Below are positions 1 to 5,967 of a stretch of DNA of 5,967 nt, piece after piece. Numbering within the stretch: position 1 is the stretch's first letter; each line of letters begins with the position of its first letter. Position numbers and translations under genes: made by a program. Under the pieces are notes generated by a model. That model did no database searches, was not told the DNA's origin, and worked only from the letters and a program-made list of their open reading frames with translations. This stretch comes from Thermoplasmata archaeon (GTDB taxonomy: Archaea; Thermoplasmatota; Thermoplasmata; Thermoplasmatales; Thermoplasmataceae), in contig JAJZOT010000118.1 in the NCBI GenBank assembly GCA_021847855.1, forward strand, positions 1 to 5,967. The letters run 5' to 3'.

Positions 1-6
1 TGAAGG

Positions 7-3000
7 TCACATTTTCCTGTATCGCACATAGACTATTGCGGAACCTAATATCAGTCCCCCTATTGCAGCAGCTACTATAAGCAGATATGAAACAGCAGAT
101 ATTGAAGAACTTTTAACAAACATGACCTGGATCGTTGCATTGCTGTTATCAATTGTAAATGTTCCCGATGGTACCTTTTCATAGCCATTTATGCTTGCGA
201 TGGAATATGAATAATTGCCATCCGGTATGTTGATGATTGTAAGATTTGACGTTGTAACATTGAATCCCTGGGTACCAATGTAGACTGTCCACTTGCTTCC
301 CGCACTAAGGCCGGATTCCATGAATGTTACTGAAAAGGTGGTCTGTGATGTTTCATGGACGTAGATTATCGTGACTATTTCAGGTGATAGCGAAACGGAA
401 AAACTGAAGAGCCCTGTTGTGTAATATCCTGTGACAGCCTGCGGAAGTACAGTGTAAATGGCGCCTGCCTGCAGATATATTGAGGTACCGGAAGAATCAA
501 GGATGAATCCTTCGTCTGCCTGAAGGACGGTGAATCCCCAGATGGTTCCAGCCGGGAGTCCACTCTCGCTGAAAGTAACGTTTATGAATAAGGTATACAG
601 GAGTGTCAGGTTCAGAACTGGCCCATCAACATAGAAGACAGAACTTGCATCAGCAATTGGGCCAACATATAATGTTGGAAGAAACTCCTCTGCTGAATTA
701 TATAACAGGAAGCCTTCAAGCTGGTAGGTGCCATTGGGCAGATATACTGTTTCGGATGAACCGTATCTGAGTTTGAAGATTGCGTTATTTACGTCAAAAT
801 ATGTTGTAATACCAGATGGAAGCCCTGATGCGGAGATGTTTGCCTCCTCACCGTATATGGTCAGCGGGTAGTAATCATAGCCATCGTTAATGCTGCCATT
901 TAACTGGTTCTGTCCGGGAAAAGCAAGACCCAGGCCACTGCCATTGTATCGTTCCAATCCATTTGAGAAATAGTTGTAGTAAAAGTTGCCCCCCACATAA
1001 CTTCCGTTGATTATGCTTCCTTTGAGGTTTTGTCCGTCAAAAGTAACAGTATAATTTGCAGGTCCCTTTGATATGTTGAAATTATCATGGTATGAAACAT
1101 TCGCATCGTTGTAGATGTTTGCGTATGGACCATCCAGGCTCACAAGCGTAATTGCAGAATCAAATATATTGTTGAATACTGTGTTTCCTGAACTCTCGAT
1201 TATGAGCCCAATGGGAGCTGATCCATAGTAAGATCCCGCGCCTGTCAGACTGCATGTGGTGAAGACATTTCCCCACACATAATTTGATGATGATGTGTTG
1301 CTTTCATCGTATATCAGGATGCCCGATCCCTGGCTCTTTACCATGTTACTGGAAATAAGGCTGTTTGTTACATTCCAGAGAACAAGTGACGACACAAATG
1401 GAACGTTGTAATATGTTTCATCTGTGAAGACATCCGCAGGGAACCACGTGGAAACTGTGTTGTTTGAGAATATTATGTCTGAAGAATTATAGAATTCTAT
1501 TGGCAGGAAATTTGACTGCGGCAACTGCAGATATTGGGAAATCGCAAGATATTCCAGTGAGGTCTGTGTTGCTTTGAATACTGGTTGATCTTGTGATGAA
1601 AATCCGGAAAACATGACATATGAATCTGTATTGCGCATTATTATTCCATCATATTCAGGGAAGAGATAGTCATTAGCAGCAGAAAATGCAGGGTTAAGAG
1701 AAGAGGATACATTTAGTTTTGAAATTGCCTGATATGATGGCCCCGGGATTATATATGGAGATGAGAGGGTTCCATGACCGCTATATGCAATCTGAGAAAT
1801 CTGTGAATTATCGGTGATATAAAATGGAGTATAAAGGCCCATCGAATAATTTCTGGACAGGGAAATAGGTCCAATGTTCAAGTGAAAGCCATCTGATAGT
1901 GTTTTATCTACAATTGAAATGTTGTCATAATAACTCAGCATAAAGTTGAAAGAATATGTCCCTGGCATGAGTAAGATACTGAAAACACCGTTTGCAGATA
2001 TAGGCGCCACCTGAGAATCAGATGCGACAAAATTCTTTCCTTTACTCACCATAAGGAAGGATGGATCTGGATAAACGGATCCGGATACTGAGGCGAATCC
2101 TGATGAGCCACTTATGTTCCACAATCCTGTTATAAATGATGGCCCTGTATCCATGAATTCCTTTGCACCGATGAAATAGGCAGAAATACCGGATGAGGTT
2201 TCTCCCGTTGCAGATCCTGAATCATATGCTGATGGGACCGAAGCAAGATTTCCAGAACTGGTTTTATACATTAGCGTAAGGGAAGAATTCATGTTTGTAA
2301 AATCTGCAGTTGAACCGCCTCCCGGACCACCAAAATCCAATTCTGCGTCAAGCGGGATCGCCCCATTATCGGAAAGTCTGTTACCACTGACCTCAAAATG
2401 TGCTGCTCCCGTTGCTGCAGTACTGCTTCCATTTATGGAATTAAATATCACCCTATCATAAGAGCCGGTTTTTACCAGCTTTGATCCTTCGGTTGTGATA
2501 CCGTTGATGCTGTAATTCAAGAAAACAGCGTTGTCGTTGTTCACATTTGCAGTATTCAGTATAAGAGACAATGAGAAATTTGAGTCCACATTGAAAGTCG
2601 GGCCGACTTTGTAATAATATAATCCAGGTACCACGGTTCCAGTGTAGTTGCTGAATTCTCTGCCTGTTATTACAGCGGTGGGTGAGCTGAAGTTCCAGAT
2701 ATTGTCCACAAGCGTTAGCTGATGAGTTCTAGTTGAATAAAATGCAACGTTCTGTATCCAGTATTGATAACCTGCCACACCAAATAATGTTACTCCCGTT
2801 AGAACGGAATTCATCTGGATAGAGAATGTATACGGAGAATCGCTTCCCATATAAAATTCAGACACATTATTTATATTGACAGTCCCATCAAAACAGGTGG
2901 TATTATACGTAAAAGGCGTGAGTGAACCCGATACATTTCTTAAACCATATGATGCAAGGCCCATTGGGGCCGGAGCTGATTGATATGACGGGCCGTAGGA

Positions 3001-3342
3001 TGCCTTGAAATTCGATGGTATATCGAAATTTGGCAGCAACCTTGCTATAGTGGGAATACTCTTGTTTGTTATCATTGACGTAGTGTAATTCAACATCGAA
3101 TCCCAGGTTATTCCATGCGTTAATGCGCTGCCCGAAACATTCAAGGATGGTGCTTTAAGTACAAGCGAACTGTTGTTCACAGAACCCTCAGAAACAACCG
3201 TATTTTCTTGGGAGGTATTTTTCAATTGAAATGACGCACCCGCTTGAGCAGAATCGTGAACCTGTGTTCCAAATGAAAAGGATGTGGTCAGCATGATTAT
3301 TGATAGAAGCAATGCAAGAATTATTGTCTTTGACGCTTGCAT
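7..3342 (-). CDS. Giant thermopsin-family (A5) secreted, membrane-anchored protein with beta-helix and C-terminal repeats
   Basis: Predicted extracellular acid protease or surface-layer-associated protein of 1111 residues. Residues 1-26 form a signal peptide (Lys5, then a long Leu/Ile stretch). Residues about 124-400 match the thermopsin pattern: APMGLASYG at 125-133, YWIQNV at 194-199, DNIWN at 213-217 and a Gly-rich FGGPGGG at 337-343. Residues about 410-500 look like a carboxypeptidase-regulatory-type beta-sandwich. About 510-830 is an Asn/Ser/Tyr-rich stretch like NosD right-handed beta-helices, ending in GGN (784-786) and DYYPL (823-827). Three Ser-Gly-Leu repeats follow (about 832-1077), then a transmembrane helix (about 1081-1105) and a short basic tail. 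I count about 37 N-x-S/T sequons and only two cysteines (C150, C697), which suits a glycosylated outer-surface protein at low pH. Peptidase activity is inferred from the family; I cannot name the catalytic residues. The ATG start gives an intact signal peptide, has no Shine-Dalgarno sequence, and sits at leaderless distance from a TATA-like box. It is longer than the classical thermopsin precursor because of the added C-terminal modules. Confidence 0.88.
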   Translation of the reverse strand: MQASKTIILALLLSIIMLTTSFSFGTQVHDSAQAGASFQLKNTSQENTVVSEGSVNNSSLVLKAPSLNVSGSALTHGITWDSMLNYTTSMITNKSIPTIARLLPNFDIPSNFKASYGPSYQSAPAPMGLASYGLRNVSGSLTPFTYNTTCFDGTVNINNVSEFYMGSDSPYTFSIQMNSVLTGVTLFGVAGYQYWIQNVAFYSTRTHQLTLVDNIWNFSSPTAVITGREFSNYTGTVVPGLYYYKVGPTFNVDSNFSLSLILNTANVNNDNAVFLNYSINGITTEGSKLVKTGSYDRVIFNSINGSSTAATGAAHFEVSGNRLSDNGAIPLDAELDFGGPGGGSTADFTNMNSSLTLMYKTSSGNLASVPSAYDSGSATGETSSGISAYFIGAKEFMDTGPSFITGLWNISGSSGFASVSGSVYPDPSFLMVSKGKNFVASDSQVAPISANGVFSILLMPGTYSFNFMLSYYDNISIVDKTLSDGFHLNIGPISLSRNYSMGLYTPFYITDNSQISQIAYSGHGTLSSPYIIPGPSYQAISKLNVSSSLNPAFSAANDYLFPEYDGIIMRNTDSYVMFSGFSSQDQPVFKATQTSLEYLAISQYLQLPQSNFLPIEFYNSSDIIFSNNTVSTWFPADVFTDETYYNVPFVSSLVLWNVTNSLISSNMVKSQGSGILIYDESNTSSSNYVWGNVFTTCSLTGAGSYYGSAPIGLIIESSGNTVFNNIFDSAITLVSLDGPYANIYNDANVSYHDNFNISKGPANYTVTFDGQNLKGSIINGSYVGGNFYYNYFSNGLERYNGSGLGLAFPGQNQLNGSINDGYDYYPLTIYGEEANISASGLPSGITTYFDVNNAIFKLRYGSSETVYLPNGTYQLEGFLLYNSAEEFLPTLYVGPIADASSVFYVDGPVLNLTLLYTLFINVTFSESGLPAGTIWGFTVLQADEGFILDSSGTSIYLQAGAIYTVLPQAVTGYYTTGLFSFSVSLSPEIVTIIYVHETSQTTFSVTFMESGLSAGSKWTVYIGTQGFNVTTSNLTIINIPDGNYSYSIASINGYEKVPSGTFTIDNSNATIQVMFVKSSSISAVSYLLIVAAAIGGLILGSAIVYVRYRKM
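112..849 (-). repeat. Three Ser-Gly-Leu beta-sandwich repeats in the surface protein
   Basis: Residues about 832-1077 contain three related units, marked by ASGLPSG (838-844), ESGLPAG (926-932) and ESGLSAG (1009-1015). The central glycines are 88 and 83 residues apart. In each unit the motif is followed by a strand with an aromatic residue (ITTYF, TIWGF, SKWTV) and later by a turn such as LPNGTY or IPDGNY. Such ESGLP repeats are frequent near the C-termini of large archaeal surface proteins, where they probably form a stalk between the functional domains and the membrane anchor. The copies have diverged at both protein and DNA level, so they are not a recent duplication. Confidence 0.75.
853..1815 (-). 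other. NosD-like right-handed beta-helix region within the surface protein
   Basis: Residues about 510-830 show short, irregular repeating units rich in Asn, Ser, Val and Ile, such as SNNTV near 626-630 and GNTVFNNIF near 719-727. These are typical of parallel beta-helix coils in NosD and related archaeal surface proteins. The region closes with GGNFYYNYF (784-792) and DGYDYYPL (820-827), which correspond to the common end of NosD-like helices. NosD proteins are often annotated as copper-binding, but I see no His/Met/Cys-rich copper site here, so a structural or glycan-binding role is equally likely. Confidence 0.65.
2143..2973 (-). other. Thermopsin peptidase-like region within the surface protein
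   Basis: This segment encodes residues about 124-400. The order of landmarks follows the thermopsin family: a Pro-Met-Gly-x-Ala-x-Tyr-Gly block, a Tyr-Trp-x-Gln-Asn-Val block, an Asp-Asn-Ile-Trp-Asn block, and Asp-Ala-Glu-Leu-Asp-Phe followed by a Gly-rich loop. Thermopsins are described as pepsin-like in activity, acid-stable and not related in sequence to pepsin. The acidic residues in the conserved blocks (D213; D332, E334, D336) are the natural candidates for catalysis, but this is inference. All landmark blocks are present and uninterrupted, so the region does not look degenerate. Confidence 0.8.
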
Positions 3343-3472
3343 TAATCAACATCAAATACTTGTTATTAAAATGTGGCTGCTTTTCGCAATTGCATATTGG
3401 TCTTGACAAATAATCTTTTTACTTTTCACACACAGATAATTCCAGGAAATTTTAACCCCATGCAGATAGAGA
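3343..3472. other. Intergenic region between the small Cys protein and the surface protein
   Basis: This 130-bp gap separates the two-gene metal unit from the surface-protein gene. It contains a TATA-like box for the downstream gene near its low-coordinate end. It also contains an imperfect palindrome, AATTCCAGGAAATT, at 3438-3451. On the transcribed strand there is no long T-run after the stop of the small gene, so I cannot point to a terminator. The T-rich stretch at 3414-3426 is on the plus strand and would only serve plus-strand transcription. I see no tRNA or other structured RNA here. Confidence 0.6.
3364..3371 (-). promoter_or_regulatory. TATA-like box for a leaderless surface-protein transcript
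   Basis: Read on the minus strand the element is TTTTAATA. Its centre is about 25-26 nt upstream of the A of the ATG at 3342. Archaeal TATA boxes sit about 25-30 nt before the transcription start, so transcription should begin at or next to the start codon. The absence of a Shine-Dalgarno sequence in front of that ATG agrees with leaderless translation, which is common in Thermoplasmatales. The element suggests that the gene is expressed independently of the copper unit upstream. Confidence 0.6.
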
Positions 3473-3802
3473 TTACATCAAAAGAGAGAAACCTTTAACC
3501 ACAAGATTTCCCCTGGAAGTTAGTAATCTGACATTTTCCTGTCTGCCCGCATCTATGGCCCTGTAGATTTCAGGTTGTAAATAGATAGAAACTCCATCTC
3601 TTTCAATATGCGTCATTTCTGCATCTTTCTCAAAAGTCTCAGTAACAACAAGTTTTGTGATCATCTGACATGTATCATCATTACATGGACCTTTCTTAAA
3701 ATCTAAATTCAGGCATACATTTTTTCCTGATATTCTTTGCAATGCAGAGTTCTCAATTCGGATTGAACCTTTACCGACCTTTAACAGCATATTTTTTTCC
3801 AT
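3473..3802 (-). CDS. Small Cys-motif protein (possibly HesB/IscA-like) encoded directly after the copper ATPase
   Basis: A 109-residue protein with no signal peptide and no membrane segment, so cytosolic. I do not recognise it with certainty. It has three cysteines: C30, and a Gly-Pro-Cys-x4-Cys motif (C40, C45) with Asn-Asp-Asp-Thr between the last two. The layout is a short N-terminal strand-helix, a strand leading into the Cys loop, a polar stretch, then GVSIYLQPEIYRAI (70-83) and a final strand pair ending in LVVKGFSLL. This order is reminiscent of HesB/IscA-fold small proteins and of the small 'CC/Se motif' proteins, but the C-terminal CGC-type motif of true IscA is missing. It starts 5 bases after the ATPase stop, with a GGAG at proper distance, so the two are co-transcribed. 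A role in metal (Cu+) binding, delivery or sensing is inferred from the cysteines and the neighbour only. The ATG at 3802 is preferred over the internal ATG at residue 5 because only the former has correct ribosome-site spacing. Confidence 0.75.
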   Translation of the reverse strand: MEKNMLLKVGKGSIRIENSALQRISGKNVCLNLDFKKGPCNDDTCQMITKLVVTETFEKDAEMTHIERDGVSIYLQPEIYRAIDAGRQENVRLLTSRGNLVVKGFSLLM

Positions 3803-3807
3803 TTCAT

Positions 3808-5910
3808 TTATGCTCCGCCTGGCAAATCTCTCTTCATTGTCCTAGTTTCCTTGTTGAATAAAGTAATCCGGTTTACTGATCTCGTGATTTTGGATCTTAA
3901 TCGCAGGGAATTCAGCACAACCGAGGTTGAGCTAAGGCCCATCGCAAGCGCTGCGAGGATTGGCAGAATTGAGAATATTGAGAGGCCGAATACTGGAACC
4001 AGAAGACCTGCTGCGATCGGAATCAGCACGGAATTATATCCAATAGCCCAACCTATATTCTGCCTGATCTTTGTAATTGTGTTTTTGCCCAGTATGATAG
4101 AATAAGCCACCATGGTGAGATCATCATTCAGCAGAATTATGTCACCGCTTTCTCTTGCTATATCGAGACCTGATCCCATTGCTATACCTGTATCTGCAGT
4201 TTCCATAGCTGCGCTGTCATTTATGCCATCACCAACAAATACAACAAATTCTCCGGATTCCTGGTATTTTGTTACAATTTGTGCCTTGTCTTCCGGCATC
4301 AGACCTGAATGTATATCAGTTATACCAAGGAGAAGACCGATTTTTCTTGCTTCTGAATCCATATCTCCTGTTATCATAGCAGTTTTGATCCCCATTTCTT
4401 TCAGTATGGAGATAGCATCATGCGCAGTGTCCCGGACCTTGTAAGCAAGAGATATATGACCTGCGGTATTTCCGCCTATTTCAATTGAAACGATTGACGA
4501 TGTTGCCCCGGAGGATCTGCTGATCCTTATGTCGAGCTCTGCGACCTTTCCTGAAATACCTATTCCTGGTGTTTCCACGATATCAGAGGCATCAGGGATT
4601 TTAAGGTTAAGTTTCTGAGAATATTTGACAATAGCCTTCGCTATAGGATGATTTGACATCTTCTCAACAGCGGCTGCCATGGATACCACTGCTTCCATAT
4701 CAAACCCAGGTTCAGTTCTCACTTCGGTTATCTGAGGGTCGGCAATAGTAAGTGTTCCTGTCTTGTCGAAAAGAACAATTGTCGTCTTTGATAAACGCTC
4801 AAGAGAACCGGGATTCTTTAATAATATGCCGTTCTGTGATGACGCACTCGAAGATATAAGAAGCGTAATTGGTGCAGCGAGACCTATGGCACAGGGGCAT
4901 GCTATGACAACAACAGATACGAAGGCAAGAACTGCGTACTGAAGGGCAAGAGTATGTCCCGTTAACGTCAGATAAAAGAACCAGAATATCCCTGCAGATA
5001 TTGCAGCAGTTATAACAACGGGTATGAAAAGCGCAGAAAAAGTGTCTGCTACTCTCTGTATCTTGACCCTCCCCATGGTAGCATTCTGTATGAGCCTGTA
5101 GACATGATTGATTGTGCTCTCCTTCCCTATCTTTTCCACTATGACAGAAAGGGAACCATTGAGGTTGAGAGTCCCGGCGGTGACAGAATCTCCCGCTGTT
5201 TTCAAAACCGGATTTTGTTCGCCAGTTATGATCGACTGATCAACCTCACTTGAACCCTTCAATACATTCCCGTCAGCCGGTATAATGTCACCGGGTTTAC
5301 AGAGCAGCATATCACCAGTATGGATCTCATCAATTCTTCTTTCCGAAACGGTTCCATCGGGTGAAACATAGTGGACATATTCCGGGATAATTTCCTTCAG
5401 CTTTGAAGCGGCTGAATTCGCCTTCTCCTTTGTCAGTGTTTCAATATAGGTTCCCGTTAGGATCAGGGTAATAATGAAAACAGAAGCGTCGAAATAAACA
5501 CTGGATCCAGGTATGGCTTTAGGGAATAGTGTTATGAATAGAGAGAAAACAAATGCCGTCCCCGTACCAAGTGCGATGAGCAGATCCATATTTCCCATTC
5601 TGGATCTGATAGTATGGTATGCCCCCTCGAAGAAACCGGAACCGGAATAGAACAGTACCGGTATCGCAAGGATGAGTTCCACATAGTCTTTAAATGGAAG
5701 GGATGAAAAGAGGTATTGTATCAGCATGATCGGAATGGAAAGTGACCATGCGAGCGCAAGTTTCTTTTTCAGTGTTTTCACACCAAGTGATGGGCTTGTG
5801 AATTTTTCCATGCAGCCCTTCGAACAAAAATAGTACTTTTCGCCATCCTTAGTGATGAAAAGATCTGATGTCTCCGGTACGAACATGCCGCAGACTGGAT
5901 CAGTAGGCAT
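3808..5910 (-). CDS. copA: Cu(+)-exporting P1B-1-type ATPase with N-terminal YHS/TRASH domain
   Basis: ATP-driven copper efflux pump of the inner membrane, 700 residues and complete. The N-terminus (1-42) is a YHS/TRASH module with DPVCGM and C7-x21-C29-x3-C33, in place of the usual CxxC heavy-metal domain. Eight membrane segments lie near 49-70, 76-97, 108-128, 137-156, 290-312, 326-347, 619-640 and 644-668. Catalytic features are all present: TGE (229-231, actuator domain), CPC (338-340, ion path), DKTGT with phosphorylated D382, SNHP (419-422, nucleotide site), TGD (514-516) and GDGIND (560-565). Segment 7 has N618-x6-Y625-N626-x4-P631, and segment 8 has M657-x2-S660-S661-x-S663. With CPC, these define the Cu(+)/Ag(+) subclass rather than Zn/Cd (no HEGGT-like and Lys/Asp set) or the CPH type. 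A basic tail of about 30 residues follows the last segment. The start ATG keeps C7; the next in-frame ATG (residue 9) would destroy the metal site. The gene heads a two-gene unit with the small Cys protein. The gene symbol is by function. Confidence 0.93.
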   Translation of the reverse strand: MPTDPVCGMFVPETSDLFITKDGEKYYFCSKGCMEKFTSPSLGVKTLKKKLALAWSLSIPIMLIQYLFSSLPFKDYVELILAIPVLFYSGSGFFEGAYHTIRSRMGNMDLLIALGTGTAFVFSLFITLFPKAIPGSSVYFDASVFIITLILTGTYIETLTKEKANSAASKLKEIIPEYVHYVSPDGTVSERRIDEIHTGDMLLCKPGDIIPADGNVLKGSSEVDQSIITGEQNPVLKTAGDSVTAGTLNLNGSLSVIVEKIGKESTINHVYRLIQNATMGRVKIQRVADTFSALFIPVVITAAISAGIFWFFYLTLTGHTLALQYAVLAFVSVVVIACPCAIGLAAPITLLISSSASSQNGILLKNPGSLERLSKTTIVLFDKTGTLTIADPQITEVRTEPGFDMEAVVSMAAAVEKMSNHPIAKAIVKYSQKLNLKIPDASDIVETPGIGISGKVAELDIRISRSSGATSSIVSIEIGGNTAGHISLAYKVRDTAHDAISILKEMGIKTAMITGDMDSEARKIGLLLGITDIHSGLMPEDKAQIVTKYQESGEFVVFVGDGINDSAAMETADTGIAMGSGLDIARESGDIILLNDDLTMVAYSIILGKNTITKIRQNIGWAIGYNSVLIPIAAGLLVPVFGLSIFSILPILAALAMGLSSTSVVLNSLRLRSKITRSVNRITLFNKETRTMKRDLPGGA
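3813..3819 (-). promoter_or_regulatory. Ribosome binding site for the small Cys protein
   Basis: Read on the minus strand this is GGCGGAG, lying inside the last codons of the ATPase gene. GGAG ends 10 nt before the ATG at 3802. It decides the start of the small gene, since the alternative ATG at residue 5 would be 22 nt away. A Shine-Dalgarno sequence here, but none before the surface-protein gene, fits the archaeal pattern in which internal operon genes use Shine-Dalgarno sites and first genes are leaderless. Confidence 0.6.
5785..5910 (-). other. YHS/TRASH metal-binding domain of the copper ATPase
   Basis: Residues 1-42 read as Asp-Pro-Val-Cys-Gly-Met, a charged hairpin, then Tyr-Tyr-Phe-Cys-x3-Cys and a Phe. 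The cysteine spacing C-x21-C-x3-C fits the TRASH motif, which is known in archaeal copper regulators and in some heavy-metal ATPases. It is proposed to bind metal for sensing or delivery. Here it probably binds Cu(+) at the cytosolic face and either passes it to the membrane site or controls turnover. No second metal domain (CxxC) is present anywhere in the protein. Confidence 0.85.
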
Positions 5911-5925
5911 GAATACTGCCTTATC

Positions 5926-5938
5926 TTGAATGTTTCAA
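5926..5938. promoter_or_regulatory. Short inverted repeat, possible operator of the copper unit
   Basis: TTGAA-TGT-TTCAA on the plus strand is a perfect 5-bp inverted repeat with a 3-bp spacer. It lies between the candidate TATA box and the ATPase start codon, about where a repressor could block transcription initiation. Archaeal copper-efflux genes are often controlled by dedicated metal-sensing regulators. Repeats this short arise easily by chance in AT-rich DNA, so this is only a candidate. Confidence 0.25.
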
Positions 5939-5942
5939 TGGG

Positions 5943-5951
5943 TTTTTATCA
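5943..5951 (-). promoter_or_regulatory. Candidate TATA box for the copper ATPase unit
   Basis: Read on the minus strand the element is TGATAAAAA. Its centre is about 36-37 nt upstream of the ATPase ATG, which would put the transcription start about 10 nt before the start codon and give a very short leader. It is an imperfect TATA box, and the window ends 16 bases further on, so an upstream gene in the same operon cannot be ruled out. Confidence 0.35.
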
Positions 5952-5967
5952 AACGTTTCCTTGCAGT

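Noticed and set aside
375..563. Short 62-codon minus-strand open frame inside the surface-protein gene
   Set aside because: It is fully nested within the repeat stalk in another frame, with composition unlike a real protein.
853..1815. A functional copper link between the NosD-like beta-helix and the neighbouring copper ATPase
   Set aside because: NosD-like helices are very common in archaeal surface proteins. I see no Met/His/Cys cluster for copper, and the gene appears to have its own promoter, so the proximity is probably coincidental.
3188..3409. Minus-strand open frame overlapping the start of the surface-protein gene
   Set aside because: It overlaps the signal-peptide coding region in another frame, its Cys-rich sequence has no recognisable domain layout, and it would run through the promoter region of the surface-protein gene.
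3438..3451. Near-palindrome AATTCCAGGAAATT in the intergenic gap as a terminator or operator
   Set aside because: The arms are short and mismatched, and no T-run follows on the transcribed strand. Chance is the simplest explanation.
3851..4444. Two open frames on the plus strand (3851-4105 and 4112-4444) in the same phase, antisense to the ATPase
   Set aside because: They lie opposite a clearly real, motif-complete ATPase gene, have no recognisable domain, and are best explained as open antisense frames produced by its codon use.

Overview
The window looks like a piece of an acidophilic archaeal genome, most likely from the order Thermoplasmatales (Ferroplasma, Cuniculiplasma, Thermoplasma or an uncultivated relative). 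This rests on three things. There is a giant thermopsin-family (A5) surface protein of the type these organisms carry in multiple copies. That gene has a TATA-like element about 26 nt upstream of its start codon, as in leaderless archaeal transcripts. The copper pump carries a TRASH/YHS-type metal-binding module. I cannot assign genus or species from sequence reading alone.

All three genes lie on the minus strand, so in transcription order they run from high to low coordinates. The first is a 700-residue P1B-type ATPase (3808-5910) with every sequence signature of the Cu(+)-exporting subclass, but with an N-terminal YHS/TRASH zinc-finger-like domain in place of the usual CxxC HMA domain. Five bases after its stop comes a 109-residue protein (3473-3802). 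It has a Gly-Pro-Cys-x4-Cys motif and a pattern that loosely resembles HesB/IscA-like small proteins. The two almost certainly form one transcription unit for metal (copper) handling. The ATPase would move Cu(+) out of the cytosol, and the small Cys protein is a candidate cytosolic metal-binding or sensing partner.

After a 130-bp gap with its own promoter-like element, a separate gene (7-3342) encodes a 1111-residue secreted, membrane-anchored protein. Its order is signal peptide, thermopsin-type peptidase region, a small beta-sandwich, a NosD-like right-handed beta-helix, three Ser-Gly-Leu-type beta-sandwich repeats and a C-terminal transmembrane anchor. It is not obviously linked to copper. 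The stop codon lies only 7 bases from the window edge, so nothing downstream can be seen.

I saw no RNA genes, mobile elements, CRISPR arrays or clear terminators. The plus strand carries no convincing gene. The most notable item is the pairing of the YHS-headed copper ATPase with the unrecognised small Cys protein.
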